The notes: generated by a model not told the origin, from the letters alone. 10,558 bases of DNA from an uncultured Thermoplasmata archaeon (GCA_946545675.1 CAMNNR010000031.1:1-10558), one strand, 5' to 3'. Positions 1 through 6,414 are shown, counted from the first letter of the stretch. Program-made: numbers and translations.

Positions 1-593
1 GCGGATCCACCGGAGTGACCACCGAGAGCCTTGCTGCGATCACCATCGCGGTCAGGGAAGAGACCGGGCTCCCTACCATCTACTTCCCCTCGGATGTCCA
101 TGCAATCTCCGATGAAGTGGATGCCATGCTCTTCATGAGCATCGTCAACAGCAGCAACCCCAAATTCATCACCCACTACCATGCCAAAGCCGCACCCTAC
201 ATCAAGATGCTGGGTATCCCCACCATCCCCATGGCGTACATCATCATCGAACCCGGAATGACCGTGGGCAGGGTCGCCGAAGCAAAGCTCATACCCCGCG
301 ACGACGTCGAGTCCGCCGCAGGTTTCGCCATCGCAGCGGAGCTCATGGGAATGAAACTCGTCTACCTCGAAGCAGGGAGCGGAGCGGACAAGCCCGTACC
401 CCCCGAGATGATCGAGACCGTGAAGATGAACATCAACGTGCCCCTCATCGTGGGCGGAGGCATCAGGACCCCCGAGGCCGCTGCCGCCGCGAGGGAAGCG
501 GGCGCAGACATAATCGTTACCGGGACCTTCGTCGAGCAGTGCTCCGACGATGCCCTGCTGAAAGCAGTAGTCAAAGCTGCGAAAGGAATATGA
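1..593 (+). CDS. Geranylgeranylglyceryl phosphate synthase, 5'-truncated by window edge
   Basis: This enzyme joins sn-glycerol-1-phosphate to geranylgeranyl diphosphate through the first ether bond of archaeal membrane lipids; it is a soluble or membrane-associated TIM-barrel protein of the PcrB/GGGPS family. Reading is open from the first complete codon (base 3), so the gene begins outside the window; 196 residues are visible of a usual 240-250. Counting from base 3, a GSTGVT phosphate-site segment opens the visible part, followed by IYFPSDVHAIS (residues 26-36), AYIIIEPG (78-85), YLEAGSGA (121-128), the phosphate-binding VGGGIRTPEAA (150-160) and GADIIVTGT (167-175). All these fit GGGPS. 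The GTG at base 15 lies inside the conserved core and is not the start. It ends 9 bp before the next gene, suggesting one transcript. Family identity is firm; membership in the GGGP rather than the heptaprenyl (bacterial PcrB) subgroup rests on the archaeal setting. Confidence 0.93.
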   Translation, partial: GSTGVTTESLAAITIAVREETGLPTIYFPSDVHAISDEVDAMLFMSIVNSSNPKFITHYHAKAAPYIKMLGIPTIPMAYIIIEPGMTVGRVAEAKLIPRDDVESAAGFAIAAELMGMKLVYLEAGSGADKPVPPEMIETVKMNINVPLIVGGGIRTPEAAAAAREAGADIIVTGTFVEQCSDDALLKAVVKAAKGI

Positions 594-602
594 GGCGATA
601 AA

Positions 603-959
603 ATGGGAAGATACGACGACTACGTGAACACCAACACACCGATTTCCCCCAGGGCTCCGATGTACCTCACCCCTGAGGAACAGGCCGCAGGTATCAATCC
701 CAACCTCAAGGTCGCCGCACGCAGATACCTCTGCCCCAAATGCGGGAAGGAATTCAGTCTCTTCCAGTCAAGGGCCGTCGCATGCAAATACTGCCCGAAA
801 GCAGGACAGAGATGCCCCAACGTAAGGTGCCCTTACTGCGATTCAGAATTCCCCATAGCAGGATTCGTAACGCCCAAGGACAAGGTCGATTCCACCATCA
901 TCAACGATTATACCGATGATGTCTTCAACCGCTGGGCAGACCGTTACAACCGCAGGTAA
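603..959 (+). CDS. Small seven-cysteine zinc-binding protein, function unknown
   Basis: I do not recognise this 118-residue protein as a named family. It carries seven cysteines in knuckle-like spacing: CPKC (44-47), CKYC (61-64), C71, and CPYC (76-79). The outer pairs C44/C47 and C76/C79 could make one zinc ribbon, and the inner cysteines a second site that would need a non-Cys fourth ligand. No signal peptide or membrane segment is visible, so it is probably cytoplasmic; the N-terminal 40 residues are polar and proline-rich, and the C-terminal 30 are acidic, then basic. GAGG overlapping the upstream stop codon sits about 7 nt before the ATG and can serve as ribosome binding site. The gene follows the GGGP synthase gene by 9 bp, so it is probably co-transcribed; that does not by itself tie it to lipid synthesis. 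It might be a nucleic-acid-binding or ribosome-associated zinc protein, but that is a guess. Confidence 0.8.
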   Translation: MGRYDDYVNTNTPISPRAPMYLTPEEQAAGINPNLKVAARRYLCPKCGKEFSLFQSRAVACKYCPKAGQRCPNVRCPYCDSEFPIAGFVTPKDKVDSTIINDYTDDVFNRWADRYNRR

Positions 960-984
960 AACTCCAATCTGGCACTGCTCAAGA

Positions 985-1449
985 TCACTCGATCGAGAGC
1001 GGTGCCACTTTCTTTTCCGCATCCGCTTTTCTGACCGCACCATTGCCGAGCAGCTCCTCGATTATCACTTCGAGAGTCAACCAGGCCTTGGCCTGCTCAC
1101 GGAAGCAACCGGTAATCGAGGTACCGTTGCGTCCGAGGGAACCGTGAAGGTGCATGACGGGCTTGCCTGCCTCGTCAGGGAAAACAGTACCGACGCCCGC
1201 GAATTCCGTAGGAGCGTCGGTGGTGTAGATTATGGGTTCGATGGGAGTGGTCTCCTTCCCATCGACGAGATGGGGGCCGCAGACGAAGCTAGAACCTGTC
1301 TGGACCCCACCGAGAATGGTGATTTTGGCGTTGATCACGCCTTTGTCGGAACAGAAGGCCTCGATTGTCGTCTTGATCGATTCGCCCGTGCTGAGGGCAA
1401 GGATGAAAACCCTCCCCTTCTCCATCTCGACATACTTCAGGGGAATCAC
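985..1449 (-). CDS. PPC/DUF296-domain protein
   Basis: The 154-residue protein is a single PPC (PCC, DUF296) domain, a trimeric alpha/beta fold found alone in prokaryotes and joined to AT-hooks in plant AHL DNA-binding proteins. Visible hallmarks are KYVEMEKGRVFILAL near the N-terminus (5-19), ILGGVQTGSSF (45-55), HLHGSLGRNGTSITG (100-114) and a closing LTLEVIIEEL (124-133). In many prokaryotic members the two histidines of HLH and a later His in a GGHL segment bind metal; here the later position reads TGCF, so Cys115 replaces that His. The start is GTG, overlapping the upstream stop codon as GTGA, which predicts translational coupling; ATG at codon 9 is a less likely alternative because it would cut off the conserved KYVE strand. 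The biochemical role of stand-alone PPC proteins is not settled; DNA binding or regulation are possibilities only. Confidence 0.88.
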   Translation of the reverse strand: MIPLKYVEMEKGRVFILALSTGESIKTTIEAFCSDKGVINAKITILGGVQTGSSFVCGPHLVDGKETTPIEPIIYTTDAPTEFAGVGTVFPDEAGKPVMHLHGSLGRNGTSITGCFREQAKAWLTLEVIIEELLGNGAVRKADAEKKVAPLSIE

Positions 1450-2264
1450 CTGTACTTGCTGTACCTGTCCATGAGCTTGGAGATCTTGTCGAACTCGTCC
1501 TTGGTGAGGTTACCGGCATCGATGAAGGTCTTGGCGTACTCCTTCGCATCCTTGGTGGAGATGCGGGAAGCTTTCGCGATGATGGTCGCCAAGAACGAAG
1601 ATGCCATGGTAGGGTCCATGGAAGACTGCGAAAGGATCTCATTCATGTCATACTTGAAAGGTGCAAGTTTGTGGGTGTTAAGCATGGACTGCCTGGAAGA
1701 ACTGGGTTTCTGGGTCTTCCCGGAACTATTGTTCTTTCTGTTCTGCCTGTTGGGTGACGGTCTGTTGCCGCCTGCGGCCCTCTGGGAGGATCCGCGGTAG
1801 GACATACTGTAGTTGGAGACGTCGGTCTTCTTGGGAAGACGTGCGGTCTTGACCTCGGGAACATCGTCGGAATCGCTGAGTCCGAGACCCTCTGATTCAT
1901 CGATGTTCTTATCGTCATACGGTGCCTTCGGAGCAGCGGGACGATCTCCCTGGGGCCTGGGCGTGCCTGCCTGTCCCTGAGGACGGGGGCCCTTGTTGAA
2001 AGAACCCTGAGGACGGGGAGTTCCGGCCTGTCCCTGAGGACGGGGGCCCTTGTTGAAAGAACCCTGGGGCTTGGAACCGCCTGCCTGTCCCGGAGGACGG
2101 GAACCCTTGTTGAAAGAACCCTGAGGACGGGGACCGTTGGAATCTGAATGTGTAGCCGGACGGGAACCGCGGCTGGACGACTGCGCACCGCTCCTGCTAC
2201 CGTTTGACTTCTGTTCGGAAGCCGGTTTTGCAGGCCTGCGCGGTTTATCTGTTTCTTCGACCAA
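1446..2264 (-). CDS. Disordered repeat protein with helical C-terminal domain
   Basis: I do not recognise the family. From a TTG start at 2264 the protein has 272 residues. Residues 1-190 are low-complexity, rich in Pro, Gly, Ser, Arg, Asn and Gln, basic overall, and surely disordered; they contain three 19-residue tandem units of the form PQGSFNKGPRPQGQAGTPR (residues 47-103). A short acidic island follows (about 116-139), then a Ser/Asn/Arg-rich stretch. The last ~75 residues are ordered and probably helical, ending KLMDRYSKYR. TTG is preferred because GGAG (2273-2276) lies 8 nt upstream and a TATA-like element lies at 2299-2306; a longer reading from GTG at 2297 would start upstream of the predicted transcription start. 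The stop overlaps the PPC-domain gene by 4 bp. The composition resembles RGG-like nucleic-acid-binding tails, so an RNA- or DNA-binding partner for the PPC protein is possible, but unproven. Confidence 0.75.
   Translation of the reverse strand: MVEETDKPRRPAKPASEQKSNGSRSGAQSSSRGSRPATHSDSNGPRPQGSFNKGSRPPGQAGGSKPQGSFNKGPRPQGQAGTPRPQGSFNKGPRPQGQAGTPRPQGDRPAAPKAPYDDKNIDESEGLGLSDSDDVPEVKTARLPKKTDVSNYSMSYRGSSQRAAGGNRPSPNRQNRKNNSSGKTQKPSSSRQSMLNTHKLAPFKYDMNEILSQSSMDPTMASSFLATIIAKASRISTKDAKEYAKTFIDAGNLTKDEFDKISKLMDRYSKYR
1956..2126 (-). repeat. Three tandem 57-bp coding repeats
   Basis: Three consecutive 57-bp units encode 19-residue repeats. The landmark CCTTGTTGAAAGAACCCTG (plus strand) recurs with 57-bp spacing, beginning at 1991, 2048 and 2105. 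The two lower-coordinate units encode identical 19-residue peptides and share about 40 identical consecutive bases; the third has diverged (GSRPPGQAGGSK at its end). A partial fourth copy (PQG) follows at 1947-1955. The unit length is a multiple of three, so gain or loss of copies keeps the frame. Confidence 0.93.
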
Positions 2265-2298
2265 AAGAACTACTCCGAAATGTGCAAAACAGAACACA

Positions 2299-2306
2299 CA
2301 TAAAAA
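2299..2306 (-). promoter_or_regulatory. Putative TATA box for the repeat protein/PPC unit
   Basis: Read on the minus strand this is TTTTTATG. A start site about 26 bp downstream would fall near 2276, just at the GGAG before the TTG start at 2264. It sits back to back with the promoter of the plus-strand operon, so about 100 bp serve both directions. Prediction from spacing only. Confidence 0.5.
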
Positions 2307-2366
2307 GAGTATGGCTGATTTACGCGCTCGTGCACGCGTATTAAGGTAAAACGCCTACCGTCACAT

Positions 2367-2376
2367 TATGTATAAG
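2367..2376 (+). promoter_or_regulatory. Putative TATA box for the AlbA_2-larEBC operon
   Basis: TATGTATAAG is centred about 27 bp before the ATG at 2399, the spacing expected when transcription starts at the start codon itself (leaderless mRNA). No Shine-Dalgarno sequence precedes the ATG. An in-frame TTG at 2384 would lie upstream of the predicted transcript and is therefore unlikely as a start. Confidence 0.55.
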
Positions 2377-2398
2377 AAACCCGTTGACCATATCAATC

Positions 2399-3523
2399 AT
2401 GGCAGAAGTCGTAGGCAATTATGACAGGAACAAACCCACTTATCTGTTCCTTCTTACCCTCTCGTTGATTTTCATTATCGCGGCATTGTACACCAAAGCC
2501 TACATCAACCTGTATCTCGCAGTGCCTACTCTCATCCTTACCCTATTCGGCCTCCAGAGAAAGTACAGACTGAACCTGCCGCCGCTCTTCCTGATATTCC
2601 TGAGCATCTCAATGATCCTCCTCCAACTCACCAAGTTCTACGAAGGGGAACACTATTTCCTGTGGCTGAGCGCGAGTCTAATCGTGGGGGTGTTCAACGG
2701 ACTGCTGGGACTAATGATCGTCATGGCCATGCTGAGGACCTCCCCGGGATTCGATGTGGAGAGGCCGTTCTTCGTAGCGTTCACCGCGTTCTGCATCGGT
2801 AATACCCTCTCCCTCGCACTGAACCTAGCCGACATCTATACCCTGTCCGATACAGACGGGCACTCGTTCGTGATGGAATTCCTGACTGCACAGGGCTCCG
2901 CCTCCTTGGGGGAGCTGTTAGTATGCGCACTGTTCTACCTCAACCGCCACAACAACCTGTTCAAACACACACTCGACCGTTTCCTTAAGGATAATGCTGA
3001 TACCCTCAAATCGGAGATGAAGGCGAAAGCAGACATCCTGAAGGAGATCCAGGAAGGAGAGAGTTCCAAGCTGGAGTTCAAGACAACACTCAGGACCAAC
3101 GTGAAGACCGGGGAGAAGGACCCGAGGATGGAAAGGGCAGTGCTGAAGACGATAGTCGCATTCCTCAATTCCAAAGGAGGGACACTGTTGATTGGCGTGG
3201 CTGACGACGGTACCATCCCCGGTGTCGATATCGAATCCTTCGAGAACAGCCGCGACAAATTCGGACTCCACCTCAACAATCTCCTCACACAGCAGATTGG
3301 CGGTGAGTTCCTCCCGTACATTAACTACAACCTTTTCGATTTCGACGGCAAATACGTGATGAAGGTCACCGTGCAGCGCAGCGACCGCCCCGTGTTCCTG
3401 AAGGACGGAAAAGAACAGATATTCTACGTACGTTCCGGACCAGCCACCATCGATCTTCATGGTCTCGACCTGCTGAACTACGCCAGTCGCAACTACGGCA
3501 ACACACTCAAAAAACTCGTGTGA
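2399..3523 (+). CDS. Six-helix membrane protein with C-terminal AlbA_2 (Schlafen-type) domain
   Basis: From the ATG at 2399 the protein has 374 residues. The N-terminal half is strongly hydrophobic, with about six predicted membrane segments near residues 15-31, 36-51, 60-77, 87-111, 123-145 and 158-181. A charged, probably helical linker (183-220) leads to a soluble domain with the AlbA_2 signature: ESSKLEFK (221-228), a NSKGGTLLIGVADDG block (257-271) and FYVRSG (342-347). AlbA_2 domains occur in putative transcriptional regulators and Schlafen proteins and are thought to bind nucleic acid; a nuclease activity cannot be claimed here. The arrangement suggests a membrane sensor with a cytoplasmic output domain, which is inference. 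Its stop codon overlaps the larE start as GTGA, so it is the first gene of a four-gene unit with larE, larB and larC. The membrane half matches no family I can name. Confidence 0.85.
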   Translation: MAEVVGNYDRNKPTYLFLLTLSLIFIIAALYTKAYINLYLAVPTLILTLFGLQRKYRLNLPPLFLIFLSISMILLQLTKFYEGEHYFLWLSASLIVGVFNGLLGLMIVMAMLRTSPGFDVERPFFVAFTAFCIGNTLSLALNLADIYTLSDTDGHSFVMEFLTAQGSASLGELLVCALFYLNRHNNLFKHTLDRFLKDNADTLKSEMKAKADILKEIQEGESSKLEFKTTLRTNVKTGEKDPRMERAVLKTIVAFLNSKGGTLLIGVADDGTIPGVDIESFENSRDKFGLHLNNLLTQQIGGEFLPYINYNLFDFDGKYVMKVTVQRSDRPVFLKDGKEQIFYVRSGPATIDLHGLDLLNYASRNYGNTLKKLV

Positions 3524-4302
3524 CTCAAATGTGCCAGATAGGTAAAATTCCAGAGGATTTACAAAAGTTCTTCAAAGAGAATCCGCACGTTGCCATAGCC
3601 TTCTCCGGAGGTGTGGATTCCACGTATCTGCTCTATGCGGCGATAAAATCCGGAGCGGAAACTGTCGCCTACACCATCAGGACTGCATTCCAAACTTCTG
3701 AAGAGTGCCAGACGGCCGAAAATATCGCAAAAATGCTGGGAGCAAAACAGGTATTCATCGATATAGATATACTTGAGAACCGGGAAATCACAGGAAACCC
3801 CCCGGACCGTTGCTATCTCTGCAAAAAGACTCTGTTCACTGCAATCAAGATGAGATCCGTTGCAGACGGTTTTGATGTGCTACTAGACGGGACGAATGCA
3901 TCAGATGATGCTTCAGACCGCCCAGGAATGCGTGCTCTGGAGGAATTCGGTGTGCTTTCGCCCCTCAGAATGTCTGGAATTACCAAAAAACAAGTCAGAA
4001 TCCTCTCGAAAAGTGCTAAATTACCGAACTGGCACATGCCATCGAATTCATGTTTGGCGACTAGGATACCGTATTTCAATGTAATTACAAAAGAATTACT
4101 CGATACAATTAAAACCTGTGAAGAAGACATATCAAAAATGGGATTTACTGATTTTAGAGTACGTTCGGACGGAAAAACTGCTACATTGGAAACAATAAAC
4201 GAAGACCGCCAATTATTAGAGAATAATAAGGTCGCCATCGAGACTCTACTCTTAAAATACCACTCGACGGTATCCTATGCAGAAAGGATGCCCCACCAAT
4301 GA
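3520..4302 (+). CDS. larE: LarE, ATP-dependent sulfur transferase for nickel-pincer cofactor
   Basis: LarE adenylates the two carboxylates of the LarB product and converts them to thiocarboxylates, the second step of nickel-pincer nucleotide synthesis. The 260-residue protein has the PP-loop SGGVDS (29-34), DGTNASDD (123-130), RPGMRALEEFGVLSPL (134-149) and SNSCLATRIPY (175-185). Cys178 matches the single sulfur-donor Cys176 of Lactobacillus LarE; Cys98 and Cys101 in DRCYLCKK are the extra pair found in the three-cysteine LarE subgroup, whose members are known to hold a [4Fe-4S] cluster and to transfer sulfur without sacrificing a cysteine. The GTG start overlaps the preceding stop by 4 bp; ATG at 3529 is an alternative that would remove three residues. 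The second half (about 4080-4260) is markedly more AT-rich than its neighbours, hinting at separate ancestry or relaxed codon use. Confidence 0.93.
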   Translation: MTQMCQIGKIPEDLQKFFKENPHVAIAFSGGVDSTYLLYAAIKSGAETVAYTIRTAFQTSEECQTAENIAKMLGAKQVFIDIDILENREITGNPPDRCYLCKKTLFTAIKMRSVADGFDVLLDGTNASDDASDRPGMRALEEFGVLSPLRMSGITKKQVRILSKSAKLPNWHMPSNSCLATRIPYFNVITKELLDTIKTCEEDISKMGFTDFRVRSDGKTATLETINEDRQLLENNKVAIETLLLKYHSTVSYAERMPHQ

Positions 4303-5051
4303 ACACCCTAGAACTCCTCAGAATGGTCAAAGAAGGGAAGATCACTCCCGAAGAAGCAGAACTGCAGCTCCGCGTACAGCCGTTCGTGGACCTCGGCTAT
4401 GCGAAAGCTGACACACAGAGGCTGATCAGACAGGGTGCTACCGAGGTGATCTACGGGGCGGGAAAAACACCTGAACAGACCTCGGGAATCGTGAAGACCC
4501 TTCGCGAAAGGGGAGCAGGTTGTGTCCTGATTACCCGCTGCACCCCCGAAATAACTCAGAAACTGAAGGAAGAGTTCGACGATTTTACCCACTACACCGA
4601 AGCCCGGATCTGCACGGTGGGAACCCCCGAAACCCCATCCCCCAACAGTTTCGTATGTGTGGTTACCGCAGGCACCAGTGACATATCGGTCGCCGAAGAG
4701 GCGGCGGTCACGGCGGAGACCCTTGGCAGCAGAGTCGAAAGGGTCTATGACGTGGGGGTCGCCGGACTCCACCGCCTGCTATCCAACATGGAGACGATTG
4801 CCAAGGCCAGAGCCGTTGTGGTGGTCGCCGGTATGGAAGGCGCCTTGCCCAGTGTGGTGGGCGGTTTAGTCAATGTGCCAGTAATAGCAGTTCCTACCTC
4901 TGTGGGATACGGGGCTTCGTTCGGCGGAGTGACCGCACTGCTATCCATGATGGACTCTTGCGCATCGGATGTCAGCGTCGTGAACATCGACAACGGGTTC
5001 GGTGCGGGATACATAGCGAATATGATCGACAAAAGGAGCGCGCCTCTTTGA
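4299..5051 (+). CDS. larB: LarB, pyridinium-3,5-biscarboxylate mononucleotide synthase
   Basis: LarB carboxylates nicotinic acid adenine dinucleotide at C5 and releases AMP, giving the biscarboxylated mononucleotide that LarE then sulfurates. The 250-residue length fits the family. The N-terminal part has the LarB-typical ATEVIYGAGKTPEQ (47-60); the C-terminal PurE-like domain shows TAGTSDISVAEEAA (123-136), YDVGVAGLHRLL (150-161), AGMEGALPSVVGGL (177-190), AVPTSVGYGAS (197-207) and VNIDNGFGA (228-236). Cys221 falls at the residue known in Lactobacillus LarB to attack the pyridine ring. The ATG start overlaps the larE stop as ATGA and the larC start overlaps its own stop, so the three are probably translated in a coupled series. 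The enzyme is cytoplasmic. Confidence 0.96.
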   Translation: MNTLELLRMVKEGKITPEEAELQLRVQPFVDLGYAKADTQRLIRQGATEVIYGAGKTPEQTSGIVKTLRERGAGCVLITRCTPEITQKLKEEFDDFTHYTEARICTVGTPETPSPNSFVCVVTAGTSDISVAEEAAVTAETLGSRVERVYDVGVAGLHRLLSNMETIAKARAVVVVAGMEGALPSVVGGLVNVPVIAVPTSVGYGASFGGVTALLSMMDSCASDVSVVNIDNGFGAGYIANMIDKRSAPL

Positions 5052-6232
5052 AAGTACTCTATCTCGAATGCAACGCAGGGATCTCCGGAGACATGGTCAT
5101 CGGAGCCCTCTCAGACCTGCTGGACAACCCAGACAACTTCACCCGCATGATGAACGATGCAGGGATACCTAGCGTCAAGACCACCCTGGAGAACTCAGAC
5201 GTGTTCGGTATTGCCGGGATCAGAGCCCATATAAGCGTAGACGGAGTCGAGGAAGGTCATGAACACCATCATCACGAACATAACACTCTGGCACATGTCA
5301 CTGATATCATCAAGGGATTGAACATCTCCGATAAGGTGAAGGAGGATGCGATCGCCATCTACCAGACCATTGCTGAGGCAGAAGCGGAAGCCCACGGCAA
5401 GCCCGTGGACCTCATCCATTTCCATGAGGTCGGTGCGCTCGATGCCGTCGCGGACATTGTCGGTGCCTGCATGCTCTTCGAGGTGCTAGCGCCAGAGAAG
5501 ATCGTCGCTTCGCCGGTCCGCACCGGTTTCGGACAGGTCCGCTGCGCTCATGGCCTCCTGCCCGTACCTGCACCCGCCACCGCCTCGATACTCAAAGGAA
5601 TACCCGTGTATGCCGGTGATGAAGAGGGGGAATTCTGTACTCCCACTGGCGCAGCCATCCTGAAGCACTTCGCCGACGAATACAGCGGCATGCCAACACT
5701 TGCTTTCGATAAGGTAGGGATCGGACTCGGGTCCAAACAGTTCAGGACCGCCAATATGCTGAGGGCTTTCCTAGGTAACGCTGACACCAATCTCCCCACG
5801 ATCGACGAGATCACCTGCGATATCGATGACATGACCCCAGAGGATATCGGCGGAGTCATCGAACTGCTCCTAAGCAACGGTGCCCTAGACGCATTCATAA
5901 GACCCTGCACGATGAAGAAGGGCAGGCCCGGTTTCGAACTCACCTGTCTGTCGAAGAAAGCCGATACAGAGGACCTTGCCATGACCATCCTGGCACATAC
6001 TTCCACGATAGGTCTGAGGATCCATGAGGCGAAGAGGTACGCCATGTCCTCCCGCTTCGAGACCTATCACACCGATTTCGGCGACGTCAGAATCAAGATC
6101 TCCGAGGGTTTCGGACTCAGGAAATGGAAACCCGAATACAACGACCTTGTGAAGGCAGCCGACGGCAACGGTGTCACCCTGAAGGAAATCAGGGACAGCA
6201 TAAGGTATGACCCAGATGAGGAAGAAGACTAA
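5048..6232 (+). CDS. larC: LarC, nickel insertase for nickel-pincer cofactor
   Basis: LarC inserts nickel into the bisthiocarboxylated nucleotide in a CTP-dependent reaction, completing the cofactor. From a TTG start the protein has 394 residues. It opens with MKVLYLECNAGISGDM (1-16), typical of LarC, and carries a His-rich loop HEHHHHEH (71-78), HFHEVGALDAVADIVG (124-139), CTPTGAA (197-203), CDIDDMTPEDIGG (257-269), KKGRPG (290-295) and KPEYND (361-366). In Lactobacillus the protein is made from two frames by a programmed frameshift; here both halves lie in one uninterrupted frame. TTG is chosen because AGGAG (5034-5038) lies 9 nt upstream, it overlaps the larB stop as TTGA, and the protein then begins exactly at the conserved N-terminus; the frame is open further upstream only inside larB. 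Confidence 0.95.
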   Translation: MKVLYLECNAGISGDMVIGALSDLLDNPDNFTRMMNDAGIPSVKTTLENSDVFGIAGIRAHISVDGVEEGHEHHHHEHNTLAHVTDIIKGLNISDKVKEDAIAIYQTIAEAEAEAHGKPVDLIHFHEVGALDAVADIVGACMLFEVLAPEKIVASPVRTGFGQVRCAHGLLPVPAPATASILKGIPVYAGDEEGEFCTPTGAAILKHFADEYSGMPTLAFDKVGIGLGSKQFRTANMLRAFLGNADTNLPTIDEITCDIDDMTPEDIGGVIELLLSNGALDAFIRPCTMKKGRPGFELTCLSKKADTEDLAMTILAHTSTIGLRIHEAKRYAMSSRFETYHTDFGDVRIKISEGFGLRKWKPEYNDLVKAADGNGVTLKEIRDSIRYDPDEEED

Positions 6233-6318
6233 TGGTGCGGGGAAAGGGATTCGAACCCTTGAACCTCTACGGACGGGATCTTAAGTCCCGCGCCTTTGGC
6301 CAGCTCGACTACCCCCGC
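6233..6318 (-). tRNA. tRNA-Leu (anticodon UAA), CCA encoded
   Basis: Read on the minus strand, GCGGGGG at the 5' end pairs with TCCCCGC before discriminator A and an encoded CCA (plus-strand TGG at 6233-6235), with one G-T pair at the inner end. The anticodon stem CGGGA/TCCCG closes the loop CTTAAGA, giving anticodon TAA. A long variable arm typical of tRNA-Leu follows, then the T arm AAGGG-TTCGAAT-CCCTT. The gene is intronless. Its last base abuts the larC stop codon, so the two transcripts converge. Confidence 0.96.
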
Positions 6319-6332
6319 AGTGACACGTGCAT

Positions 6333-6345
6333 CGATTATAGGTAA
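6333..6345 (-). promoter_or_regulatory. Putative TATA box for tRNA-Leu
   Basis: On the minus strand this reads TTACCTATAATCG; the TATAAT core lies about 20 bp before the mature tRNA 5' end at 6318, consistent with an archaeal promoter and a very short leader or none. The same intergenic stretch (6319-6436) holds the promoter of the next plus-strand gene. Confidence 0.45.
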
Positions 6346-6406
6346 TTAAGATTCTCGCTGTTTTCCCTGTTTTCCGATGACAGAACAGGATATGGCATAG
6401 AGGCAG

Positions 6407-6414
6407 TATTTATC
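6407..6414 (+). promoter_or_regulatory. Putative TATA box for the zinc-ribbon gene
   Basis: TATTTATC is centred about 27 bp before the GTG at 6437. No Shine-Dalgarno sequence is seen before that GTG, so a leaderless mRNA beginning at the start codon is likely. Confidence 0.55.

Noticed and set aside
916..1800. Plus-strand open frame of 294 codons
   Set aside because: It runs antisense to two minus-strand genes with clear domain or repeat content, and starts inside the zinc-protein gene; its peptide shows no family motif.
2313..2351. Short plus-strand peptide frame MADLRARARVLR in the divergent promoter region
   Set aside because: Twelve codons with no ribosome site or promoter of its own; more likely plain intergenic sequence.
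4958..5047. N-terminal extension of LarC
   Set aside because: It lies wholly inside larB, has no recognisable content, and the conserved LarC N-terminus begins exactly at the TTG at 5048 with a ribosome site 9 nt before it.
5048..6232. Programmed frameshift in larC as in Lactobacillus
   Set aside because: Motifs of both LarC halves lie in one continuous frame, so no frameshift is needed.
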